Below, piece after piece: positions 1-6,356 of a stretch of DNA of 64,000 bases (its first letter is position 1; every line of letters begins with the position of its first letter). Location: positions 186,001 to 250,000 of the forward strand of contig CAWIRE010000009.1 of the NCBI GenBank assembly GCA_963838385.1. The letters run 5' to 3'. The notes beneath the pieces were generated by a model. The model saw nothing but the letters and a program-made list of their open reading frames with translations. It was not told the origin of the DNA and searched no databases. The translations under genes were made by a program, and so were the position numbers. This stretch comes from DAHUYF01 sp963838385 (lineage in GTDB: Bacteria; Pseudomonadota; Alphaproteobacteria; ATCC43930; CGMCC-115725).

Positions 1-184
1 TGCTTCGCCTCGCTCAGGCGACACAATCCGCCATTCGAAGCCCTCTCGCCTTCGCCAGACTGGTTCGCGCCAACCTGATGCACCGCAGGCCCATCGATCG
101 ACTGTTGCAGCTCGATCCACCCCCGCAGATCAACGGCGCTCAAATGGCCCTCCAATGGAACTGAAACCCGAACCGGACAGCCGT
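1..184 (+). mobile_element. Right end of an IS4-family insertion sequence (copy 1, cut by window edge)
   Basis: Bases 1-184 align without gaps to 41701-41884, the right end of the complete element in this window, with six substitutions by my count (positions 23, 27, 136, 147, 154 and 182). The terminal repeat reads AAACCCGAACCGGACAGC just before the end. By analogy with copy 2 the element ends at 184 and the next 11 bases, GGGCTTGTCCC, should be the target duplication. The left end is outside the window, so the duplication cannot be confirmed here. Confidence 0.9.
3..164 (+). CDS. IS4-family transposase, C-terminal end (partial)
   Basis: This is the last 53 codons of a transposase whose beginning lies before the window. 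It reads LRLAQATQSAIRSPLAFARL and ends QMALQWN followed by TGA. It matches the C-terminus of the complete transposase at 40716-41864 except for three residues (S for T, G for A, A for T). The catalytic DDE residues would lie upstream and cannot be judged. Few differences between the copies suggest recent transposition. Confidence 0.85.
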   Translation, partial: LRLAQATQSAIRSPLAFARLVRANLMHRRPIDRLLQLDPPPQINGAQMALQWN

Positions 185-272
185 GGGCTTGTCCCGGCCA
201 TCCACGTCTTGCGGCGTGCCGTTGCCAGACGTGGATGCCCGGGACTCGGCCTGCGGCCGGCCCGGGCATGAC
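185..272. repeat. Dispersed palindromic repeat, family A, copy 1 (interrupted by the IS)
   Basis: This is a REP/BIME-like intergenic element. It reads GGGCTTGTCCC, then GGCCATCCACGTC, a loop, then GACGTGGATGCC and an arm ending CATGACG at about 272. GGCCATCCACGTC and GACGTGGATGCC form a long inverted pair. Related copies are at 33287-33404 and 40523-40612 plus 41896-41905. The IS ends exactly at the GGGCTTGTCCC spacer. The last bases reach the upstream edge of gspG. Confidence 0.8.
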
Positions 273-282
273 GGGCGGGGAC

Positions 283-735
283 ATGGGCGATGATCGAGCG
301 GTTGCCGGGAGCGCCGAGGCCACCCCGCACCGTGCCGCCGGCTTCACCCTGGTCGAGCTGCTGGTGGTGCTGGCGATTCTCGGCCTCATCGTGGCGCTGG
401 TGACGCCGCAGGTGCTGAAATATCTCGGCCGGGCCAAGACCGACACCGCGCGCATCGAGATCCAGACGCTGGGCAACGCGCTCGATCTCTACCGCCTCGA
501 CATGCAGCACTACCCGACGCAGGAGGAAGGCTTGCAGGCGCTGGTCGAGGCGCCGCCGGGCGCCGAGCTGTGGCGCGGCCCCTATTTGAAGCAGCGCAAG
601 ATGCCGCTCGATCCCTGGGGCCGGCCCTATATCTATCGCTCGCCCGGCGAGCATGGCGACTACGATCTCTATACGCTCGGCGCCGACAACGCGCCGGGCG
701 GCAGCGGCGAGAACCAGGACGTGGCCAATTGGTGA
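283..735 (+). CDS. gspG: Type II secretion major pseudopilin GspG
   Basis: GspG is the main subunit of the periplasmic pseudopilus that pushes folded substrates through the GspD channel. The sequence has a prepilin-peptidase site with G20 before F21 (FTLVELL, Glu at +5), then one hydrophobic helix. The C-terminus has the typical acidic, glycine-rich end (GADNAPGGSGENQDVANW), the calcium-binding loop of this family. I chose ATG 283, preceded by GGCGGGG, because earlier in-frame starts lie in the upstream repeat. That gives 150 aa, normal for GspG. It is the first gene of a tightly packed gspGHIJ run and its stop overlaps a possible GTG start of gspH. The gspE and gspF genes usually found upstream are not visible because an IS end abuts the locus. 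Confidence 0.95.
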   Translation: MGDDRAVAGSAEATPHRAAGFTLVELLVVLAILGLIVALVTPQVLKYLGRAKTDTARIEIQTLGNALDLYRLDMQHYPTQEEGLQALVEAPPGAELWRGPYLKQRKMPLDPWGRPYIYRSPGEHGDYDLYTLGADNAPGGSGENQDVANW

Positions 736-740
736 GCGCG

Positions 741-1172
741 ATGCGCGCCGGCTTCACCCTGATCGAGATGCTGGTGGTGCTGGCCATCCTGGCGCTGGTC
801 ATGGCGGTGATCCCGCCGCTGCTGGCGGGCGGACAGGCCCGGGCCGAGCTCGACACCGCCGGGCACGAGCTCGCCGCCGCGCTGCGCGAGACGCGCAGCC
901 TGGCCATCCGCGAAGGTCACCGCGAGAGCTTCGTGATCGACGCCGCGGGCCGCTTCCGCGCCGGCGACGGTCCGATGCGCCCGCTGGCGCCGGGTCTCGG
1001 CCTCGCGCTCGCCACCGCCGATGGCGGGGCGCGCCCGAGCGGCGCCATCGGCTTCTTCGCCGATGGCAGCTCCACCGGCGGCAAGCTGGTTCTGTTGCGC
1101 GGCGAGAGACGCTCCTATGTCACGGTCGATTGGCTTACCGGCCGGGTCGCCCTCGACCCCGCCGGACGCTGA
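741..1172 (+). CDS. gspH: Type II secretion minor pseudopilin GspH
   Basis: The product is a 143-residue minor pseudopilin. The N-terminus MRAG/FTLIEMLVVLAILAL has the prepilin-peptidase site and Glu at +5, followed by one transmembrane helix. The rest resembles the GspH/FimT globular domain, ending in a beta-rich segment (YVTVDWLTGRVAL). ATG 741 has GGTGA five bases upstream; a GTG at 732 that overlaps the gspG stop is the alternative. It lies between gspG and gspI, which overlaps it by 56 bp. Its expected role is at the pseudopilus tip or shaft with GspI, GspJ and GspK. Confidence 0.9.
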   Translation: MRAGFTLIEMLVVLAILALVMAVIPPLLAGGQARAELDTAGHELAAALRETRSLAIREGHRESFVIDAAGRFRAGDGPMRPLAPGLGLALATADGGARPSGAIGFFADGSSTGGKLVLLRGERRSYVTVDWLTGRVALDPAGR

Positions 1173-1548
1173 GCGCGGCTTCACGCTCATCGAGGTGCTG
1201 GTGGCTTTCGCCATCGCGGCGCTGCTGCTGGTGGCGCTGCTGCGCGTGCTTGCCTTGAGCCTCGGCGCCGGCGAGCGCTCGGAGCTTTACACCCGGGCGA
1301 CGCTGCTGGCGCAATCGACGCTCGACGCCACCGGCATCGTGTCGCCGCTGGTCGAAGGCGAGGGCGCCGAGCTGGTCGAGGGCCCGTTCCACATCCATGC
1401 CGCGGTCGAGCGCTACCACGCGGCGGGCGAGGGCACGGCGGCGCAATACCTCGTGCTCTACCGCATCAGCGCCACCGTCTCCTGGCAGGAAGGGCACGGC
1501 GCCCGCGCGCTGACGCTCGCCACCTTGCGCCTGGGGCCGCAGCCATGA
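1117..1548 (+). CDS. gspI: Type II secretion minor pseudopilin GspI
   Basis: This is a 143-residue minor pseudopilin. The cleavage site is G/FTLIEVLVAFAIAAL with Glu at +5, after a leader of about 21 residues. ATG 1117 lies inside the end of gspH and has GAGAG eight bases upstream; no other in-frame start precedes the cleavage motif. The C-terminal half is beta-rich, consistent with the GspI family, which forms the tip complex with GspJ and GspK. The stop overlaps the gspJ start as ATGA, so translation is probably coupled. Confidence 0.9.
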   Translation: MSRSIGLPAGSPSTPPDAERGFTLIEVLVAFAIAALLLVALLRVLALSLGAGERSELYTRATLLAQSTLDATGIVSPLVEGEGAELVEGPFHIHAAVERYHAAGEGTAAQYLVLYRISATVSWQEGHGARALTLATLRLGPQP

Positions 1549-2183
1549 GTGCGCCCACCTCGCGCTCCGAGGGGTTCACGCTGCTCGAGCTGCTGGTGGC
1601 GATCACTCTCTTCGCGCTGCTCTCGGTGGTGCTGTTCGGCGGCCTGCGCTTCGGCATGCGCGCGACCCAGGCGGGGACGGCGCGGCTCGACTGGTCGGCC
1701 GAGATCGCCGCCGCTTCGGGCTTCCTGCGCAGCGAGATCGCCGATGCGCAGCCGCTGCAAAAGACCTCGGAGGAGGGCGGCAAGGTGATGGCCTTCGATG
1801 GCGACGACGACAGCATCGAGTTCGTTGCCTCGCCGCCCAGCCCGATGGCGGAAGGGGGCTGGCACGTGCTGCATCTCTTCCTCGAGCGCGGCCGCGACGG
1901 CAGCCGGCTGGTGGTGACGGCCCGGCTGGTGCGCGGCGATGACGGCGAGACCAGCGTCCAGGCCGTGGCGCGCTCCGTGCTGCTGGAGCGGGTGTCGTCG
2001 GTCGACTTCGCCTATTTCGGCGCGCTCGCCCCGGGCGACGCGCCGGAATGGCACGATCGCTGGCAGGATGCGGCGCAGCTGCCGGCGCTGGTGCGCGTGC
2101 GGCTTGGCTTTTCCGATGGCCGGCAGGCGCCGGCCTTGCTCATCGCGCTGCGCGCCGCGGCGCCGCTCTGGCACCAATCTTGA
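1545..2183 (+). CDS. gspJ: Type II secretion minor pseudopilin GspJ
   Basis: The product is a 212-residue minor pseudopilin, a usual length for GspJ. The N-terminus is MSAPTSRSEG/FTLLELLVAITLFALL with a prepilin-peptidase site, Glu at +5 and one membrane helix. The globular part contains LERVSSVDFAYFG, a segment typical of GspJ. It starts by ATGA overlap with gspI. A gap of about 105 bp separates it from gspL. GspK, which normally follows, is instead encoded on the minus strand at 5469-6356. Confidence 0.92.
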   Translation: MSAPTSRSEGFTLLELLVAITLFALLSVVLFGGLRFGMRATQAGTARLDWSAEIAAASGFLRSEIADAQPLQKTSEEGGKVMAFDGDDDSIEFVASPPSPMAEGGWHVLHLFLERGRDGSRLVVTARLVRGDDGETSVQAVARSVLLERVSSVDFAYFGALAPGDAPEWHDRWQDAAQLPALVRVRLGFSDGRQAPALLIALRAAAPLWHQS

Positions 2184-2289
2184 CCCCGGCTGCGGGGCCG
2201 CGGCGCCAATCCGTCATCGAACGAACATCGTTCTGTCATCCCGATCGGCCATTCTGGCGCCGATCCTCTCTGGCAGCAGCCGGCTTCCG

Positions 2290-3372
2290 ATGCGTTTTTC
2301 CCTGACGGCTCTGTTGCCTTCGCTGCTGGTCGCCTGGCGCTGGTGGACCGGCGAGATCGCGGCGCTGGTGCCGCCGCGCTGGCGCCAGGCGCTGGCCGGA
2401 CGGCGTGGCAAGCTGGTGCTGGTGATGGGCGAGGGCGGCGCCGAGCTGGTCCATCGCGGCGGCGCAAGGGCGGAGAGCCTGGCGCAGCTCGATCTCGACC
2501 CGGCGCGGCAGGAGACGGCGCGCGCGGCGCTGGCGGCGCTGCCGGCGCGCCTCAGGAGCGGCGGTGCTACGGTGGTGCTGCCGGCGACGGCGGCGCTGCG
2601 CACCGAGATCAGCTTGCCCTTGGCGGCCGAGACGAACCTCGCCGAGGTCGTGGGCTTCGAGCTCGATCGCCGGACGCCCTTCAAGAACAGCGAGGTCTAT
2701 CGCAGCCAGCGCGTGCTGCGGCGTGACGCCGCGGCCAAGCGTCTGGCGGTTCAGCTCATCGTCGTGCCGCGCGGCCTGGTCGACGAGGCGGTGGCGGCGG
2801 CGCGGCGCCTCGGCCTCGTGCCCGATGCTGTCGAGGTCGCGGGCGAGCCGCTGTCGGGCAATCTGCTGCCGGTCGAGGCGCGCCGGCTCGGCGCGCGGCT
2901 GCCGCGCCTGGCGCTGGGCGGGCTCGGCGCGGCGGCGGCGGCGCTGGCGCTGGCGGCGCTGCTGATACCGCTGCAGCAGGCGCATCGGCGCGCGAGCGCG
3001 CTCGCCGCGGCGCTGGCCGAGAGCCGCCAGGCGGCCGAGGAAAGCCTCAAGCTGCAGAAGGCGATCGACGCCGAGATCCAGGAAGGCGGCTTTCTCGATG
3101 CGCGCAAGCGCCAGGCGCCCGTCGCCTCGGAGATCCTCTTCACCCTCACCCACCTCCTGCCCGACGACACCTATCTCAGCGAGCTCGAGGTCACCAATGG
3201 CGAGGTGCGGGTTACCGGCTACGCCGCCTCCGCCTCGACCGTGCTCGGCCTGGTCGATCAATCGCCGCGCTTCGGCAATGCCGCCTTCCGCTCGCCCGTC
3301 GTCCAGGATCAGCGGGTCCAGCGCGAGGAGTTCAACATCGCGGCGCATCTGTTGCCGCAGAGCCGCCCATGA
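2290..3372 (+). CDS. gspL: Type II secretion inner-membrane protein GspL (PilN-like C-terminus)
   Basis: The product is 360 aa. The N-terminal half (about 100-190, with ETNLAEVVGFELDRRTPFKN) resembles the cytoplasmic GspL/PilM-type domain. A transmembrane helix follows at about 206-228, then a coiled segment (HRRASALAAALAESRQAAEE) and a periplasmic ferredoxin-like PilN/GspL domain. GspL connects the GspE ATPase to GspM in the inner-membrane platform. ATG 2290 is the only reasonable start before the conserved region. The stop overlaps the start of gspM by four bases (ATGA), as expected for partners made together. Confidence 0.8.
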   Translation: MRFSLTALLPSLLVAWRWWTGEIAALVPPRWRQALAGRRGKLVLVMGEGGAELVHRGGARAESLAQLDLDPARQETARAALAALPARLRSGGATVVLPATAALRTEISLPLAAETNLAEVVGFELDRRTPFKNSEVYRSQRVLRRDAAAKRLAVQLIVVPRGLVDEAVAAARRLGLVPDAVEVAGEPLSGNLLPVEARRLGARLPRLALGGLGAAAAALALAALLIPLQQAHRRASALAAALAESRQAAEESLKLQKAIDAEIQEGGFLDARKRQAPVASEILFTLTHLLPDDTYLSELEVTNGEVRVTGYAASASTVLGLVDQSPRFGNAAFRSPVVQDQRVQREEFNIAAHLLPQSRP

Positions 3373-3995
3373 CCAGGCTGCCGCCGCCGGCGAGCCGGGC
3401 GCTCGCCGTGCTGATCCTGCTCGGCGCCATCGGGCTGGTCTGGCTCGGCGGACTGCAGCCGCTGCTCGACGACTACCGGGCGACGCGCCAGTCGATCGCC
3501 GATGACGAGGCGGCGCTGGCACGGTTCCGCCGGGTTGCCGCCGAGCTGCCGCGCCGGCGCGCCGCGCTCGCGGCGCTGCGCCAGCGCCAGGCGGCGTCGG
3601 AGGGCTTCCTGCAAGGCACCAACGAGGCGCTGGTCGCCGCCCAGATTCAGAACCGGCTCAAGGCGCTGGTCGAGGCCGCCCGCGGCGAGCTGAAGAGCAC
3701 GCAGGTGCTGCCGGTCCAGGAGGAGGGGAAGTACCGCCGCATCACGCTCCGTGCGCAGATGACGCTCGACACCGCCGCGACGCAGCAGGTGATGTACGGC
3801 ATCGAGACGGCCTCGCCGCTGCTCTTCCTCGACAACCTCGATGTGCGCCGCCATATCGGCGGCGACCGGCACCGCGATCGCATCAACCCCGACCCGCCGC
3901 TCGACGTCCGCTTCGACGTCTACGGCTATATGCGCGGCGGCAAGGCGCCGGAGCGGGAGGCGGTGGCCTCGCGCGACCCGGCGGTGGCGCGATGA
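3369..3995 (+). CDS. gspM: Type II secretion inner-membrane protein GspM
   Basis: This 208-residue protein has a short cytoplasmic start, a transmembrane helix at about 10-29 and a long periplasmic helix (YRATRQSIADDEAALARFRR). A ferredoxin-like domain follows, with QNRLKALVEAARGELKSTQV and the LLFLDNLDVRRH strand typical of the T2SS GspM (type b) family. It overlaps gspL and the next gene by ATGA at both ends. It should pair with GspL in the assembly platform. Confidence 0.82.
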   Translation: MTRLPPPASRALAVLILLGAIGLVWLGGLQPLLDDYRATRQSIADDEAALARFRRVAAELPRRRAALAALRQRQAASEGFLQGTNEALVAAQIQNRLKALVEAARGELKSTQVLPVQEEGKYRRITLRAQMTLDTAATQQVMYGIETASPLLFLDNLDVRRHIGGDRHRDRINPDPPLDVRFDVYGYMRGGKAPEREAVASRDPAVAR

Positions 3996-4576
3996 TCCGC
4001 GCCGCGGCGGGCGGCCGGATTGCCCTGCGCGCGCTGGGCGCCGGTGCCGCGCTGGTGCTCGCCGGTCGCCACGCGACGGCGCTGGCGCTGGCCGCGCTCT
4101 GCGTCGTGCTGGCGGCGACCGTCGGCCTCGAGCTTGCCGGCGGCGGCGAGGCGGCGACGGCGGCGCTGCCGGCCGTCGCCGCGCCGGCGTCCGCCGCGCT
4201 GCCGGCGCCGCCCGCCTCCTTCAAGCTGCCGCCGCTGGCTAGCTATGCCGAAGTGACGGAGCGGCCGCTGTTCACGGCGACGCGCCGGCCGCCGCCGCCC
4301 GAGGCCGGCCAGGACCTGCTCGGCAAGTCCAGCGGCTTCGTGCTGCTCGGCATCATCCTGGCGCCGGACGACAAGGCGGTGCTGATCCAGCACGGCCATC
4401 CCGCGGAGATCGCCCGTCTCAAGGAGGGGCAGGCGGTCGAAGGCTGGACCCTGCAATCGATCCTGCCCGACCGCATCACCCTGCAGCACGGCGCCACCGA
4501 GGTGGAGCTGAAGCTCAAGGACCGCCCCGGCCCCCCCGGCCCTCCCGGATTTCCGCGCCCGCAGCCCAGAGGGTGA
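3992..4576 (+). CDS. gspN: Type II secretion protein of the GspN/GspC (PulC-like) type
   Basis: This 194-residue protein has a membrane helix at about 26-46, a proline/alanine linker, the motif ERPLFTATRRPP from about residue 90, and a homology-region-like domain (LLGIILAPDDKAVLIQHG). The RPLF motif and the domain are typical of alphaproteobacterial 'GspN' proteins that take the place of GspC and link the inner platform to the secretin. The C-terminus is a short proline/glycine stretch (PGPPGPPGFPRPQPRG), which looks collagen-like. It ends the gspGHIJ-LMN run. Confidence 0.72.
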   Translation: MIRAAAGGRIALRALGAGAALVLAGRHATALALAALCVVLAATVGLELAGGGEAATAALPAVAAPASAALPAPPASFKLPPLASYAEVTERPLFTATRRPPPPEAGQDLLGKSSGFVLLGIILAPDDKAVLIQHGHPAEIARLKEGQAVEGWTLQSILPDRITLQHGATEVELKLKDRPGPPGPPGFPRPQPRG

Positions 4577-4644
4577 GCCGCGACGCGGCGTCTTGCGCAT
4601 GACGGCCGCAGGTGCGCTAGGATGCTCAGGGGGAACTCGTCATC

Positions 4645-5463
4645 GTGACCGCACCGAGCCGCCGCCGCGCCCGTCCGCGCCGCGGGCGGCGGCCGAGGAT
4701 CTGGCGCAAGCTTCTGCCCGCCGTGGCGGGCGGCGCGCTGGCGTTGATGGCGCGCGGCGCTGCGGCGCAGACCGACGAGATCCAGGTCTATAACGGCGAG
4801 ATCAACGAGCCGGGGCAGCTCAGCCTCACGCTCCATGACAACTACACGCCGATCGGACGGAAGGAGCCGGCCTTCCCCGGCGGCGTCGTGCCGCAAGGCG
4901 CGCTCAACGGCGTGCCGGAATGGGGCTATGGCGTCACCGAATGGCTGGAGCTCGGGCTCTATCTGCCGCTCTATACCGTGACCCGCGAGGGCAAGCCGGA
5001 GCTCGACGGCACCAAGATCCGCTTTCTCTTCGTCGAGCCGCATGTCGCCGAGCGCAGCTTCTTCTATGCCGTCAATTTCGAGTTCAGCTACAACGCGCGC
5101 CATTGGGAGCCGACGCGCTACAGCAACGAGATCCGCCCGATCGTGGGCTGGCGCCTTGGGCCGGTCGATTTGATCGCCAACCCGATCCTGGACAATGACT
5201 GGACCGGCATCGGCTCGCTCGATTTCGCGCCGGCGGGACGGGTCGACTACAATTTCTCCAGGGCCTGGGCGGCGGCGCTGGAATATTACGCCGATTACGG
5301 CGCGCTCGGCGACCTTCCCGGCTTCAAGGGCGAGCAGCAGACGGTTTTTGCGGTGTTCGACTACTCCGGCGAGCCGCTCGACATCGAGGGCGGCATCGGC
5401 CACGGCTTCACCGGCGGTTCCGACGGGCTGGTGCTGAAGCTGATCCTGACGCGGAACTTCTGA
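4645..5463 (+). CDS. Predicted outer-membrane beta-barrel protein, function unknown
   Basis: This 272-residue protein starts at GTG 4645 with AGGGGGA about 11 bases upstream. The N-terminus is strongly basic (many Arg in 1-22), then hydrophobic, then GAAA/QTDE, a likely signal peptide. The mature part is rich in alternating aromatic/hydrophobic strands (LSLTLHDNYTPIG, LELGLYLPLYTVT) and ends LILTRNF, with the terminal Phe of many outer-membrane barrels. It lies between the plus-strand gsp genes and the convergent gspD-gspK pair, so it could be linked to secretion or simply be an independent insertion. Confidence 0.6.
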   Translation: MTAPSRRRARPRRGRRPRIWRKLLPAVAGGALALMARGAAAQTDEIQVYNGEINEPGQLSLTLHDNYTPIGRKEPAFPGGVVPQGALNGVPEWGYGVTEWLELGLYLPLYTVTREGKPELDGTKIRFLFVEPHVAERSFFYAVNFEFSYNARHWEPTRYSNEIRPIVGWRLGPVDLIANPILDNDWTGIGSLDFAPAGRVDYNFSRAWAAALEYYADYGALGDLPGFKGEQQTVFAVFDYSGEPLDIEGGIGHGFTGGSDGLVLKLILTRNF

Positions 5464-5468
5464 GCCGC

Positions 5469-6356
5469 TCAATTCTCCGGGCCGGTGTCGAGATCCTGGC
5501 GCCATTCCAGCACCTGCACCGGGGCGAGCGGCTGGCCGGTGAGCTCGATCACGCTGCGCCTGGTGAAGGCGGCGCCGCCCGGGCTGCGCGCCGCGGCGAT
5601 GATGGTGGCGGCCTGCAGCTGGCCGGGCGCCAGATAGGCCTCGGCGCCGGGCAGCGTCGGCGGCGGGCCGAAGGCGGTGCCGGCGGCGCCGCGCGTCGAC
5701 AGCAGCCGCTCGACCGCGCCGGGATCGACGCCGGGAATGGCGAGCAGCACCTCGCGCGGCGCCACCGCCGGGTCGATCCGCCCGTTCTGCCCATAGACCG
5801 TGATGAACGGGCGCAGCCGGGCGAAGGTCGCGGCGTCGACCTCCGGGATCTGCCGCAGCTCTTCGATGGTGGTGAAGGCGGCGTTCTGGCGGTCCGGCGC
5901 CGCCGCCGGCGGGTTGAAGCGAAAGCCGGCAGGCGCGGGCGGCGCGGCGGCGCGGCGGCGCGCGACGACGCCGTCGACCAGCGCGGCGCAGGTGTCGTCG
6001 GCGATGGCGAGCTCGGCGCAGAGCCCCGCCAGCAGCTCCGGCGGCGACAGGTTGAGGTCGATCTTGCCGTCCTCGTCCTGGATGCGGATGCGGATCGCGC
6101 CGCCCGCGAACGCCATCGGATAGGCCGTGCCGTCGGCGCGCCAGCGCACCCTCGGGTCGGCCTGCAGCAGCGCATCCGTGGCGCGGGCGACGCCCGCCTC
6201 GGCGAGCGCGCGGGCGCGGGCGGCCTCCAGCAGGTTGCGCGTCAGCCGCGTCTCGCTGCGCGTGCTGGCGGCGAAGCCGGCGGCCAGCACCGAGAGGATC
6301 GCCAGCACCCAGATGACCAGCAGCAGCGCGAAGCCGCGCTCGCGCCGGCGGTGCAT
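5469..6356 (-). CDS. gspK: Type II secretion minor pseudopilin GspK
   Basis: The 295-residue product starts MHRRRERG/FALLLVIWVLAILSVLA, with a prepilin-peptidase site but no Glu at +5, which is the known hallmark of GspK. The body contains the helix-hairpin-helix-like GspK region (FTTIEELRQIPEV, VLLAIPGVDPGAVERLL) and DEDGKIDLN, a probable calcium-binding loop. GspK caps the pseudopilus tip with GspI and GspJ. It starts by TGATG overlap with the gspD stop, so gspD-gspK form one minus-strand unit. That unit converges with the rest of the locus, a split unlike the usual single operon. Confidence 0.88.
   Translation of the reverse strand: MHRRRERGFALLLVIWVLAILSVLAAGFAASTRSETRLTRNLLEAARARALAEAGVARATDALLQADPRVRWRADGTAYPMAFAGGAIRIRIQDEDGKIDLNLSPPELLAGLCAELAIADDTCAALVDGVVARRRAAAPPAPAGFRFNPPAAAPDRQNAAFTTIEELRQIPEVDAATFARLRPFITVYGQNGRIDPAVAPREVLLAIPGVDPGAVERLLSTRGAAGTAFGPPPTLPGAEAYLAPGQLQAATIIAAARSPGGAAFTRRSVIELTGQPLAPVQVLEWRQDLDTGPEN

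Noticed and set aside
235..282. Earlier start for gspG at 235 or 268
   Set aside because: Those codons lie in the intergenic repeat and add residues not related to the GspG leader; ATG 283 has a purine-rich site directly upstream.
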